The position numbers were made by a program, and so were the translations under genes. Shown here piece by piece: positions 10,442 to 18,697 of a stretch of 64,000 nucleotides of DNA (positions are counted from its first letter, which is position 1; every line of letters starts with the position of its first letter). The stretch comes from an uncultured Bacteroidota bacterium (GTDB lineage Bacteria; Bacteroidota; Bacteroidia; B-17B0; Aurantibacillaceae): positions 31,283 through 95,282 of the forward strand of contig CAITNS010000048.1 of the NCBI GenBank assembly GCA_903893815.1. The letters are read 5' to 3'. The notes beneath the pieces are model-generated. The model did no database searches and was not told the origin of the DNA. It was given only the letters and a program-made list of their open reading frames with translations.

Positions 10442-12241
10442 ATGAAGATTAACATTCAATTTAAAGCATTTTATTTACTAAAAAAAAGCTTCATTTTTTT
10501 AATTTTACTTATTAGCGAAAATCAATATGCGCAAAAAAATTTATTAAATGAATGTCAGAAACTTTATAAAGAAAATAAATTTAAAGACGTTGTTCCCCTT
10601 ATAAATAAGGTAGTTAAAAACTCTGAAACGAAAAACAACTCTTTTGCTTTTAATCTCAGAGGAGCAACCTATTTTCAAATATTTAAATCGGAGACCGTAT
10701 ATAATTCCTCAAAAATAGATTTGCTAGATAGCGCAATGAATTCTGTTTTAATGTCTGTTAATATAGATTCTATAGGCAATTATAAAACAAGTAATAATAG
10801 TCTATTAAAAAAAGGCGCTGATTCGTATTACAAAATTAGTTTGGGTTTATTAAAAGACTCATTGAACAGTGAAAAATCCCGGAGAGCTTTTCTAAATTAT
10901 ATAAAATTTACTTATTTGTATAATCCTAAATTTAATTTTAAAGACATAGAAATAGATTACTATAATAAACGCGGAACTTGTTTTTTAGATTTTTATTTAA
11001 AAAACGATCAGAGCGATAAATATGCAGATCTCGCAAAAATGGCGTTTATCCGCGTTTTCGAATTGGATAAAAACAATGTTTTGGCAAATTCAAACTTAGT
11101 AATTTTACAAAAACATCAAAATGAACTTTTAGAAAAAGAGAGAGAAAACCTACTCTCCTTAGAAATTAAAAAAGTTGAAAACTTAAACAAAAGCGAAATT
11201 CAAAACAAAGAGTTAGAAATTGAATCCTTGCTTAAAGACAATGTTATTTATAATTCAGAATTAGAAAGTAAGCAAGTAGAGAATAAAAAACAAAAACAAA
11301 AAATAAAAAGTATATCTAAACAAAAAGAATTTTTTGAAACAGAAAATAAAAAAAACAGGGAAATAAGAAATTTAATTTTCATAGTACTTATTTTAGTAAT
11401 CATTTTTACAATTTATAGTATTATTAATTTGATTAAAAATAAGAAAGCAAAAAAATTAATTTCAGCTCAAAAGCAAGAAATTGAAACCAAACAAAAAGAA
11501 ATTTTAGAGAGTATTTCTTACGCTAAATATTTGCAAGAAGCGATTCTACCATCTCAAGAAGTTTTGAATCAAAATTTCCCAAATAATTTTGTTATTTATA
11601 AACCGAAAGATATTGTGGCCGGAGATTTCTATTGGTCTGAAAAAGTTAATGATTTATGTTTTCTTGCTGTTGCTGATAGCACCGGGCATGGAGTGCCAGG
11701 GGCAATGATTTCAATTGTTTGTAGTAATGCCTTAAACCGGGCTATAAAAGAATTTCATTTAATAAATACTGGTTTAATTTTGGATAAAACAAGGGAGTTA
11801 GTTATCGAAACGTTTGAAAAAAGTATCCGTGAAGTTAAAGATGGCATGGATATCTCGTTACTGAGTATTGATTATTTAAACAAAAAGATTACTTGGAGCG
11901 GCGCAAACAATCCACTATGGTATATTCAAAACAACGAGCTAAAAGTTATAAAAGCCAATAAGCAACCTATTGGTAAGGTTGAAAAAACAATAAGCTTTAT
12001 TTCTCATGAAATTGAATATTTAGATAATACTACTTTTTATTTATTTACAGATGGATTTGCAGATCAGTTTGGTGGCGAAAAAGGCAAGAAATTTATGTAT
12101 AAAAAATTTTCAGACTTATTACTTCTAAACAGTGAAGCTCCGCTTAATCAACAAGCAATTATTATTAATGATGTTTTTGAAAAATGGAAAAGCAATGTTG
12201 AACAAGTTGATGATGTTTGTATAATGGCTGTAAAAATTTAA
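10442..12241 (+). CDS. Membrane-anchored SpoIIE/PP2C-type serine phosphatase
   Basis: 599 residues. Order: N-terminal hydrophobic signal (about 14-30), an alpha-helical, probably TPR-like extracytoplasmic part (35-225), a long Lys/Glu-rich coiled coil (225-305), one membrane helix (about 309-331), a cytoplasmic coiled coil (335-357) and a SpoIIE phosphatase domain (360-599). The PP2C metal ligands are visible as D395 in GDFYW, D412 in DSTGHGVPGAM, and Asp residues in the later DGFADQFGG and Q-V-D-D-V motifs. Such proteins dephosphorylate anti-sigma-antagonist-like targets in partner-switching systems, but no STAS or HPK anti-sigma gene lies nearby. It is only 6 bases after the porP/sprF-like gene. 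A second receptor of the same type is at 43811-46075. Confidence 0.88.
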   Translation: MKINIQFKAFYLLKKSFIFLILLISENQYAQKNLLNECQKLYKENKFKDVVPLINKVVKNSETKNNSFAFNLRGATYFQIFKSETVYNSSKIDLLDSAMNSVLMSVNIDSIGNYKTSNNSLLKKGADSYYKISLGLLKDSLNSEKSRRAFLNYIKFTYLYNPKFNFKDIEIDYYNKRGTCFLDFYLKNDQSDKYADLAKMAFIRVFELDKNNVLANSNLVILQKHQNELLEKERENLLSLEIKKVENLNKSEIQNKELEIESLLKDNVIYNSELESKQVENKKQKQKIKSISKQKEFFETENKKNREIRNLIFIVLILVIIFTIYSIINLIKNKKAKKLISAQKQEIETKQKEILESISYAKYLQEAILPSQEVLNQNFPNNFVIYKPKDIVAGDFYWSEKVNDLCFLAVADSTGHGVPGAMISIVCSNALNRAIKEFHLINTGLILDKTRELVIETFEKSIREVKDGMDISLLSIDYLNKKITWSGANNPLWYIQNNELKVIKANKQPIGKVEKTISFISHEIEYLDNTTFYLFTDGFADQFGGEKGKKFMYKKFSDLLLLNSEAPLNQQAIIINDVFEKWKSNVEQVDDVCIMAVKI

Positions 12242-12261
12242 TGGGCTAAGCGTAGTTTTAA

Positions 12262-12720
12262 TTAAACCCCAAACTGCGTAAAGTGATGATCGATGTGTTT
12301 GTAAAATTGATTACTCCATTCTTTAGCCTTCATTATTCCAAATGCAGGATTTTCTCTTCTTTCAAAATAAGCAGCACCTTTAGCTTCGGTTTGTTTGACG
12401 TAATCAATAAAGATAGATTTCTCTTTTACGAAATCACGTTCGTTGCTGATAATAAAATCATGGCCAGTTCGTGAGTTTTTTGGATACGGCTTTTCGCTTG
12501 TTACTATTCCTTTTACAAACAGTTTCATCATTAACTTCGAAAAAAACGAATGATGAGCTATTGTTTTACTATAAGTTAAATCATACGTCACATTTAAATG
12601 CGCTAACATCTGTGCTACATTCATTTTGCCCCATTGAGGTTTGCTCATGTAGTTTAGTTTTTCTAAACGCTCAAATGTTTTTTCTGTTGTTTTAGGGTCG
12701 AAAGTGTTTAAAAGTAGCAT
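12262..12720 (-). CDS. DUF1569 (DinB-like fold) protein
   Basis: 152 residues. It contains W-G-K-M-N-V-A-Q-M-L-A-H (about 34-45) and ends with Q-F-Y-K-H-I-D-H-H-x-x-Q-F-G-V, both marks of the DUF1569 family, which has a DinB/YfiT-like four-helix fold. The spaced histidines (H42 and the C-terminal H-x-x-H-H) could bind a divalent metal as in DinB proteins (inference). No enzymatic role is established. The start lies 3 bases after the lgt stop codon, so it is probably the last gene of the trmB-lgt operon. Confidence 0.8.
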   Translation of the reverse strand: MLLLNTFDPKTTEKTFERLEKLNYMSKPQWGKMNVAQMLAHLNVTYDLTYSKTIAHHSFFSKLMMKLFVKGIVTSEKPYPKNSRTGHDFIISNERDFVKEKSIFIDYVKQTEAKGAAYFERRENPAFGIMKAKEWSNQFYKHIDHHFTQFGV

Positions 12721-12723
12721 CGT

Positions 12724-13554
12724 TTAAGAGTTTTGTGGCGCAACTGCCTCGCTAGGGTTAATGTGTTTACTTTCTTGTTTAGAACGGTACATCATATAAA
12801 GGCCAACTAATATAAAAGGAATACTTAAAATTTGTCCCATATTAATTGGTAACGAAGCTTCAAACGCTTCTTGATTTTCTTTCATAAACTCCATACCAAA
12901 ACGGAAGCCGAACATTAATATGCAAAATAACCCAAACATAAATCCTTTTCCAAAATCGTTTCGTTTGTTTTTCCAAAGCCAGTAAAATAACACGAACAAG
13001 AAGAAATAAAAAATGGCTTCATACAATTGTGTGGGGTGACGAGGTAATTCATCTACTTGATGAAACACAAAAGCCCAAGACACATTGGTTGGTTCACCAA
13101 TAATTTCGGAGTTCATTAAATTCCCAAAACGAATCATAAATGAAGCAAAAGGAACCACCACAATTAACCGATCAAACAACCACAACCAACTTTCTTTTGT
13201 TTTTCGGCAGTATAACCACATACCAATTAAAATCCCAATACCGCCACCGTGGCTTGCTAATCCGCCTTCCCACACTTTTAATATTTCGAGTGGGTGTTGC
13301 GAATAATATCCCCAACCATAAAATAAACAATGACCAAGACGAGCGCCTAAAACAGTAGCAATTACAATGTATAACGTTAAAACGTCTAATTGAGCCTCTG
13401 TTCTGCCTTCCGCTTTATAAATGCGATTCATAAAAAAATGACAACCTATAAAGGCCATGGCCCATGATAAACCATACCAACGCACAGGCCAATCAATGCC
13501 TGGTATTGTAAAAATATCTGGACTTGGATTCCAGTTTATAAAAAGTGATAGCAT
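12724..13554 (-). CDS. lgt: Prolipoprotein diacylglyceryl transferase
   Basis: 276 residues, a usual length. This inner-membrane enzyme transfers diacylglycerol from phosphatidylglycerol to the lipobox cysteine of prolipoproteins, the first step of lipoprotein maturation. Visible signatures: G-G-L-A-S-H-G-G-G-I, the family motif R-F-G-N-L-M-N-S-E-I-I-G-E-P-T with the essential Arg, and R-H-P-T-Q-L-Y-E-A. About seven membrane helices can be traced. It sits in a leftward cluster: trmB, a small membrane protein, lgt, DUF1569. Confidence 0.96.
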   Translation of the reverse strand: MLSLFINWNPSPDIFTIPGIDWPVRWYGLSWAMAFIGCHFFMNRIYKAEGRTEAQLDVLTLYIVIATVLGARLGHCLFYGWGYYSQHPLEILKVWEGGLASHGGGIGILIGMWLYCRKTKESWLWLFDRLIVVVPFASFMIRFGNLMNSEIIGEPTNVSWAFVFHQVDELPRHPTQLYEAIFYFFLFVLFYWLWKNKRNDFGKGFMFGLFCILMFGFRFGMEFMKENQEAFEASLPINMGQILSIPFILVGLYMMYRSKQESKHINPSEAVAPQNS

Positions 13555-13602
13555 CTTACAAGTTTAAGTTTTTTATTTTATAAAAGAGGTTAATTTCCTT
13601 AA

Positions 13603-13941
13603 TTATTCTTCCTCTATATCTATTTTAAATTGATGTAAAAAGCGATGAACAATGGGTCCAAAAATTACAGCAACGCTTGTCAAAAAAGCGACACCACTGT
13701 AGATGGCGTATATTGAGGAAAACCATTTAGCGCCATCCGTTTCTGCCCTATCCACAGGCCCCATCCCTGTTAAAATCATGCTGGCATTTACCAAACTATC
13801 TAACCATGTGATATTAAAATAATAGTGATAACCAACAACACCAATAGCTAGTGATACAATTAAAAAAATGGTTCCTAAAACAATACTCTTAATGAGCTTG
13901 TTATAAAAATGGGATTTATGTGGTAATTGTTTTATTGCCAT
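13603..13941 (-). CDS. Small two-helix membrane protein, function unknown
   Basis: 112 residues with two hydrophobic segments (about 17-40 and 80-102). The loop between them contains W-L-D-S-L-V-N-A-S-M-I-L-T-G-M-G-P, resembling the pore-adjacent part of ion-channel-like small proteins, but that similarity is too short to assign function. The start codon is one base after the trmB stop codon and the gene ends 48 bases before lgt. It is probably co-transcribed with both. I do not recognise a named family. Confidence 0.75.
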   Translation of the reverse strand: MAIKQLPHKSHFYNKLIKSIVLGTIFLIVSLAIGVVGYHYYFNITWLDSLVNASMILTGMGPVDRAETDGAKWFSSIYAIYSGVAFLTSVAVIFGPIVHRFLHQFKIDIEEE

Positions 13942-13942
13942 G

Positions 13943-14614
13943 TTAATCTAATTGAAAACAACAGTATTTAATATCTTCGCCTCTTCCTGTAAATAAAGTT
14001 TCGTAATACGTTTTAATTCGGGTTAGTTCTTCTCTGCCTTCGGGACAATTTTTATATAGATCGTTTGTAGAAAACAACAAATTTAGTTTTCGTTCTTTAA
14101 TCATGTCCATAGTATATTCATAAAAAAAGGTACTGTCAGTTTTTAAATGAACTAATCCACTAGGCTTTAATATTTTTTTGTAACGGTTCAAAAAGAAATC
14201 AGGATTGGTTAAACGCTTGCGAGCTCTGTTTTTTTGTGGTTGGGGGTCAGGAAAGGTAATCCATATTTCAGACACTTCGTTTTCAGCAAAACATTGGTCT
14301 ATAAAATCAATGCGAGTTCTTAAAAAAGCTACATGGCTCATTTTATTTTGCATCGCTTTTTTTGCACCCGTCCAAATACGATTGCCTTTGACATCAACTC
14401 CAATAAAATTTTTAGAAGTATTGTTTTCTGATAAACCAATAGTGTATTCGCCCTGTCCACAACCTAACTCCAACACAATAGGATTTTGGTTTTTAAACAT
14501 GTCTTCATGCCACTTTCCTTTTTTAGCAAAACCGTTAGGGATGTCAAAATGGTGAAAAGCAAGGGTATTAGAAAAGGTATTTAGTTCGGCAAATTTCTCG
14601 AGTTTGTTAGGCAT
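13943..14614 (-). CDS. trmB: tRNA (guanine46-N7)-methyltransferase
   Basis: 223 residues, typical of the family. It methylates G46 in the variable loop of tRNA using S-adenosylmethionine. The SAM-binding motif is V-L-E-L-G-C-G-Q-G-E-Y-T. The catalytic/substrate region is F-P-D-P-Q-P-Q-K-N-R-A-R-K-R, a Bacteroidota variant of the usual F-P-D-P-W-P-K-K-R. The C-terminal T-Y-Y-E matches the conserved T-x-Y-E motif. First gene of the leftward group that includes lgt. Confidence 0.95.
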   Translation of the reverse strand: MPNKLEKFAELNTFSNTLAFHHFDIPNGFAKKGKWHEDMFKNQNPIVLELGCGQGEYTIGLSENNTSKNFIGVDVKGNRIWTGAKKAMQNKMSHVAFLRTRIDFIDQCFAENEVSEIWITFPDPQPQKNRARKRLTNPDFFLNRYKKILKPSGLVHLKTDSTFFYEYTMDMIKERKLNLLFSTNDLYKNCPEGREELTRIKTYYETLFTGRGEDIKYCCFQLD

Positions 14615-14678
14615 AATGGTAATAAAAAGGGCTAAGGTACAAAATTTGATGATGATTTAATAGGTTGTTTTATTTTTT

Positions 14679-14937
14679 GGGCGTGTCCCGAAGGGTCGGG
14701 CTGTCGCTTCAATCTTTTGCCGAACTTCGGCTCCGCTCAGTTACCTGCAAAAGGATTTGTGCTCGCATCCCTCACGCAGATAAGTTTTGTTTACGCAACT
14801 GCATACGTTGGTAATAGTGCGGTTGGTTTTGGCGAAAGAGTGCAAACCGCCATTCAGCTGAGCCTTTGCGGGGCAAATGGGGGTTGGTCTTTCGCCTTGA
14901 ATTTTTGTTTCTTTTTGTTCAAGCAAAAAGAAAAGAA
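14679..14937. repeat. GC-richer interspersed intergenic repeat
   Basis: The gap between trmB and pyk (14615-15019) has no convincing gene. It holds a block with clearly higher GC than the genes around it, starting GGGCGTGTCCCGAAGGGTCG and containing the small hairpin CCCGA-AGGG-TCGGG. It ends with a hairpin TTCTTTTTG (14909-14917) / CAAAAAGAA (14924-14932). Blocks with the phrase GGGTCGGGCTGTCGCTTCAATC are familiar to me as interspersed intergenic elements in Bacteroidota genomes, but copy number cannot be checked here. The 80-codon open frame across it (14717-14959) looks accidental. Confidence 0.55.
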
Positions 14938-15019
14938 GAAAAATTCACCTAATAGATAATGATTTAATAATGCCGTTTTTTGCCTCAAAATTATTACATT
15001 CGTGTGCCAATTTATCACT

Positions 15020-16450
15020 ATGAGCTATACTTATAACAAAACAAAGATTGTGGCCACAATGGGCCCATCAACTGAAAACATTGCCGTACTAGAAGAATTA
15101 TTTAATGCAGGATTAGATATTTGTCGTATTAATTTTTCGCATGGCGATTACGAACCGATTAAACATGTGATTGATAATATTAGAATTTTAAATAAAAAAT
15201 TAAACCGTCACGTTGGTATTTTAGGAGATTTACAAGGTCCTAAATTACGTATTGGTAAAGTAAAGGATAATGCCGTTGAATTAATTAATGGTCAGGAAAT
15301 TATTATTACAACCAAAGAAAGCGAAGGAACGGCAGAAAGAATATTTATTACCTATCCTCAGTTTCCACAAGATGTAGCAGCTGGAGAACTGGTATTAATT
15401 GATGATGGAAAAATTACGTTAAAGGTTATTGAAACCAATCGTAAAGACGAAGTGCGTTGTACTATTATTGCAGGTGGAACCTTATCATCTAAAAAAGGAG
15501 TGAACTTGCCAAACACCAAAATATCTTTACCATGTTTAACTTTAAAAGATTTACGTGATTTAGATTTTGCCTTAGAAAATGATTTTGAATGGATTGGTTT
15601 ATCCTTTGTAAGAAGTGTAACTGATATCGTTGAACTAAAAGACATTATTCGTTCAAAGAAAAAAAATGCTCGTGTAATTGCTAAGATTGAAAAACCAGAA
15701 GCTATTAAAGAGATTGATAAAATTATTGAAGTGACTGATGGCGTGATGGTGGCTCGTGGAGATTTAGGTGTAGAGATGCCAATGGAACAAGTGCCATTAT
15801 TACAAAAGATGATTGTAAATAAATGTATTGCGGCTTCAAAACCTGTTATTATTGCTACGCAAATGATGGAGAGTATGATTACAGCATACACACCAACTCG
15901 TGCCGAAGTAAACGACGTAGCAAATGCTGTGTTAGATGGAGCAGATGCGGTAATGTTGAGTGCTGAAACATCGGTTGGTCGTTACCCAGTAAAAGTAATT
16001 GAATACATGCGTCGTATTATTACGCAAATAGAAGAGAACGGCGCTATTTATTATAAAGAGCATGAGCCTGAATTAAAAACGGTTACTTATATTACTGATA
16101 GTATTTGTTATAACGCCAGTGTGATGGCTAAGCAAGCAAATGTATCTGCTATTATTTCTATGACACATAGTGGTTATACAGCCTTTAAATTAAGTAGCCA
16201 CCGACCAAAAGCAAACATTTATATTTTTACAGACAACAAATCTTTATTAAACGCTTTAAGTTTAGTGTGGGGCGTTAGAGGCTTTTATTATGACAAATAT
16301 GAAAGCACCGATCAAACCATTTCAGACTTAAAAGATTATATTAAAGAAGGTGGTTTTGTGAGAGCGGATGATTTGGTAATCAATTTAGCAAGTATGCCTA
16401 TGAAAGAAAAAGGTCGTACAAATATGTTGAAGCTGAGTTATATTCAGTAA
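15020..16450 (+). CDS. pyk: Pyruvate kinase
   Basis: 476 residues from the ATG at 15020. A GTG at 15002 in the same frame would add six residues (MCQFIT) and is less likely, because the product then starts MSYTYNKTKIVATMGPS, the usual N-terminus. It converts phosphoenolpyruvate and ADP to pyruvate and ATP. Visible signatures: R-I-N-F-S-H-G, L-G-D-L-Q-G-P-K-L-R-I-G, the catalytic-lysine region A-K-I-E-K-P-E-A, M-V-A-R-G-D-L-G-V-E, and P-T-R-A-E-V-N-D-V-A-N-A-V-L-D-G-A-D. A downstream Fic gene starts 14 bases after the stop. Confidence 0.96.
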   Translation: MSYTYNKTKIVATMGPSTENIAVLEELFNAGLDICRINFSHGDYEPIKHVIDNIRILNKKLNRHVGILGDLQGPKLRIGKVKDNAVELINGQEIIITTKESEGTAERIFITYPQFPQDVAAGELVLIDDGKITLKVIETNRKDEVRCTIIAGGTLSSKKGVNLPNTKISLPCLTLKDLRDLDFALENDFEWIGLSFVRSVTDIVELKDIIRSKKKNARVIAKIEKPEAIKEIDKIIEVTDGVMVARGDLGVEMPMEQVPLLQKMIVNKCIAASKPVIIATQMMESMITAYTPTRAEVNDVANAVLDGADAVMLSAETSVGRYPVKVIEYMRRIITQIEENGAIYYKEHEPELKTVTYITDSICYNASVMAKQANVSAIISMTHSGYTAFKLSSHRPKANIYIFTDNKSLLNALSLVWGVRGFYYDKYESTDQTISDLKDYIKEGGFVRADDLVINLASMPMKEKGRTNMLKLSYIQ

Positions 16451-16464
16451 TTAAAACAGGGACG

Positions 16465-17247
16465 ATGCAAGTGTTCAAAAAAATCGATTATTATAAAACA
16501 TGGTTTTCCATGTTGGATATAGATATTCAAGCTGAATTTATTGCACTTCAACAAAAAGAATTAGATCCACATAGTTTTACGTTTTATACTTCTGTTTCTG
16601 TTATGAGTTCTTCAAAAATTGAAGGAGAAGAAATGGAAGTAGATAGTTATGTGAAGCATAAAATGTTAAACGTTGAGTATCTTCCTGAATTAACTCAAAA
16701 ACCAAACGATTTATATAATGCCTATTTGTTTGCAAAAGATAATACATTAAGCGAATTAAATTTTAGTAAAGCGCATGCGTTAGTTTCAGAACACTTATTG
16801 CCTTTAAACCAAAGAGGTGTTTTGCGAAATACAGAAATGTTAGTGATGGAGCATAAAACTGGTAAAATTCAGTATGAGGCTACACCAAAAATCATTTTAA
16901 AAAAAGAATACATGAACTTTTGGAAGGAAGTTGCTGCTTTAATAAAACAAGACTTAACAATAGAGCAAGTGTTTTACTATGCAGCAATTATACATTTAGT
17001 TTTTGTGAATATTCATCCTTTTAATGATGGTAATGGCAGATCGGCAAGGTTATTAGAAAAGTGGTTTTTAGCTGAAAAATTAGGTGAGCGTGCTTGGTAT
17101 TTACAAACAGAAAAATACTATTACAAAAATGTAAACGAATATTATAAAAACTTATCTAGGTTAGGTTTGTTTTACGAAGTATTAGACTACGAAAAGGCAC
17201 TACCTTTTCTTTTAATGATTCCAAAATCATTGGTTTTTGATAAATAA
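16465..17247 (+). CDS. Fic family protein (predicted AMP transferase, class II-like)
   Basis: 260 residues. The catalytic Fic motif is intact at 184-195: HPFNDGNGRSAR, with the essential His184 and the anion-binding N/R residues. Near the N-terminus, S49-S-K-I-E53-G54 matches the inhibitory (S/T)xxxE(G/N) motif, whose Glu blocks ATP gamma-phosphate binding in self-inhibited Fic enzymes. This places it among class II-like Fic proteins that AMPylate or de-AMPylate target proteins. It directly follows pyk, probably in one transcript; the target is unknown and no antitoxin-like gene accompanies it. Confidence 0.88.
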   Translation: MQVFKKIDYYKTWFSMLDIDIQAEFIALQQKELDPHSFTFYTSVSVMSSSKIEGEEMEVDSYVKHKMLNVEYLPELTQKPNDLYNAYLFAKDNTLSELNFSKAHALVSEHLLPLNQRGVLRNTEMLVMEHKTGKIQYEATPKIILKKEYMNFWKEVAALIKQDLTIEQVFYYAAIIHLVFVNIHPFNDGNGRSARLLEKWFLAEKLGERAWYLQTEKYYYKNVNEYYKNLSRLGLFYEVLDYEKALPFLLMIPKSLVFDK

Positions 17248-17249
17248 CA

Positions 17250-17633
17250 TTAATCCCTCCTAAAATCATCCATATCTCGTTTATCTTTTTTTGTAGGACG
17301 GCCAGCGCCTCTGTCTCGCTGCATGTTGGGCATAAAAAATACGGATGGCATACGCTCTAGTTTTTCAATAGGTGGAGAGTGATCAATATAGTTGGCTTTG
17401 GCAATTTCAAAACTTTGGCGTTTATCCATAATGCCAGTCACTTCAATTATTTTTTTTACGCCTTGAGGATAAGATAAGGTATAACGTTCACCAATTTTTA
17501 CAATATGAGCTGCTTTTACAATCTCATCATTTAGTTTTACTTTATTACCCTTAATAGCATCGCTTGCCAACGAACGTGATTTATACATTCGTATGGCCCA
17601 TAAATAACTGTCTAGTCGTATGCTTTTATCCAT
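17250..17633 (-). CDS. S4-domain RNA-binding protein (Hsp15-like)
   Basis: 127 residues. Residues 5-60 form an S4 fold: R-L-D-S-Y-L-W-A-I-R-M-Y-K-S-R-S-x-A, then K-G-N-K-V-K-L-N. The C-terminus is basic and disordered (R-G-A-G-R-P-T-K-K-D-K-R). In E. coli the homologue Hsp15 binds 50S subunits carrying stalled nascent chains. The gene is convergent with the Fic gene and nearly abuts it (2 bases). It lies 19 bases after the TPR gene of the sigma factor locus and may be co-transcribed. Confidence 0.85.
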   Translation of the reverse strand: MDKSIRLDSYLWAIRMYKSRSLASDAIKGNKVKLNDEIVKAAHIVKIGERYTLSYPQGVKKIIEVTGIMDKRQSFEIAKANYIDHSPPIEKLERMPSVFFMPNMQRDRGAGRPTKKDKRDMDDFRRD

Positions 17634-17652
17634 TGCAACTCAAAGATAAAAA

Positions 17653-18696
17653 CTATTTTGAATGTTTATGAATCGTTTCCTTAGCACGTTCGCTATAAAA
17701 ACCCTTATTGTTGACAATGGTTTGTAACTGTTTTATAGCCTCATCCGTTTGTTTTAAATTGAGAAAGCAAAGTGCTTGGTAAAATTCAGATTCTTGATGA
17801 AAAATATTATTGACGTTATCTAAGTTTTTTTGAAAATAGGTTTCTGCGATACCGTATTTATTTAATTGATAGTAGCACATACCTAAATAAAACTGAGCGT
17901 TTGCATCGTCTTTATTGTATTTATATAAAATAGCTAGCTCTTCTATACAGTTTACAATATGTTTTGAGTTAAATAAACGCATAGCTTGTGCAATGACTTT
18001 GTGAGCTAAATAGGTGTTTGAACTATTCATCATAGGTTTTTCAATTTCCGCTTTGCTGCCGTACTGGGCTGCTACTCCTGTATTAATCGATAAATCGATA
18101 GCTTCGCTTTGTCTAAAATAATACATGCGGTAATTAGTTACCTTTAAATTACTGATAAAAACCACTGGAGCATTAGGAGTAAAGGCAAACACAATGTCTT
18201 CTTCTTTATCTTCGATAACAGGTAAACTCACCGGCTTGCTTGGCAACATTTCTGGCATTTCGGAAATCGGCTCTTCTTCAATTTTTTCTGCAATAGTATT
18301 ATAGTGTTCCACAACTTTATGTTCAATTACTGGAAAAACGGTATCTGTTTCGGTAACGTTGTTGTTTAATTTTTTGGCGGCTTGTTCTTCTTCAATAGAT
18401 TGGTATACCGAAGGATGATTTTTGCTTTTTTGAAATATCACGAAAAATATAGAGATTCCAATTAATAAGCCACATAATAAACTAATAAAAATAGTATTGA
18501 ATGAAGAATTACTACTACCTTTTTTTTTGTCTAGTAAGCTATTTAATTTAGTAATTTCTGAATCAGAAACTTTAAATTGTTCGAAGGCAAGAGATGACAA
18601 ATAACTTAAATCATCGTGTTGCATGTCTTTTTCTAAGGCCTGCTTCTCTGTTTTGCTTAGGTTATTATAGTTTGATATGTCTTGGGGGTTAAGCAT
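17653..18696 (-). CDS. Membrane-anchored TPR protein, candidate anti-sigma partner
   Basis: 347 residues. The N-terminal 60 residues are hydrophilic and include L-S-K-T-E-K-Q-A-L-E-K-D-M-Q-H-D, which resembles the L-S-x-E-E-x-x-x-F-E-x-x-x-x-x-D pattern of anti-sigma N-domains. One membrane helix follows (about 68-88), then a low-complexity acidic linker and C-terminal TPR-like repeats (about 225-345, for example N-A-Q-F-Y-L-G-M-C-Y-Y-Q-L-N-K-Y-G-I-A). The gene is separated from the upstream ECF sigma factor stop/start by a single base, so translation is probably coupled. The role as anti-sigma factor with a periplasmic TPR sensor is inference. Confidence 0.7.
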   Translation of the reverse strand: MLNPQDISNYNNLSKTEKQALEKDMQHDDLSYLSSLAFEQFKVSDSEITKLNSLLDKKKGSSNSSFNTIFISLLCGLLIGISIFFVIFQKSKNHPSVYQSIEEEQAAKKLNNNVTETDTVFPVIEHKVVEHYNTIAEKIEEEPISEMPEMLPSKPVSLPVIEDKEEDIVFAFTPNAPVVFISNLKVTNYRMYYFRQSEAIDLSINTGVAAQYGSKAEIEKPMMNSSNTYLAHKVIAQAMRLFNSKHIVNCIEELAILYKYNKDDANAQFYLGMCYYQLNKYGIAETYFQKNLDNVNNIFHQESEFYQALCFLNLKQTDEAIKQLQTIVNNKGFYSERAKETIHKHSK

Positions 18697-18697
18697 T

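Noticed and set aside
14717..14959. 80-codon open frame in the GC-rich repeat
   Set aside because: It runs through hairpins and a polypurine end, has no homologue that I recognise and its composition follows the repeat, so it is taken as accidental.
15358..15891. 177-codon open frame antisense to pyruvate kinase
   Set aside because: It lies entirely opposite a well-conserved enzyme; Ser/Ile-rich composition is that expected from the complement of pyk.
16465..17633. Fic plus S4 gene as a toxin-antitoxin pair
   Set aside because: They are convergent, the S4 protein is Hsp15-like, and the Fic protein carries its own inhibitory motif.
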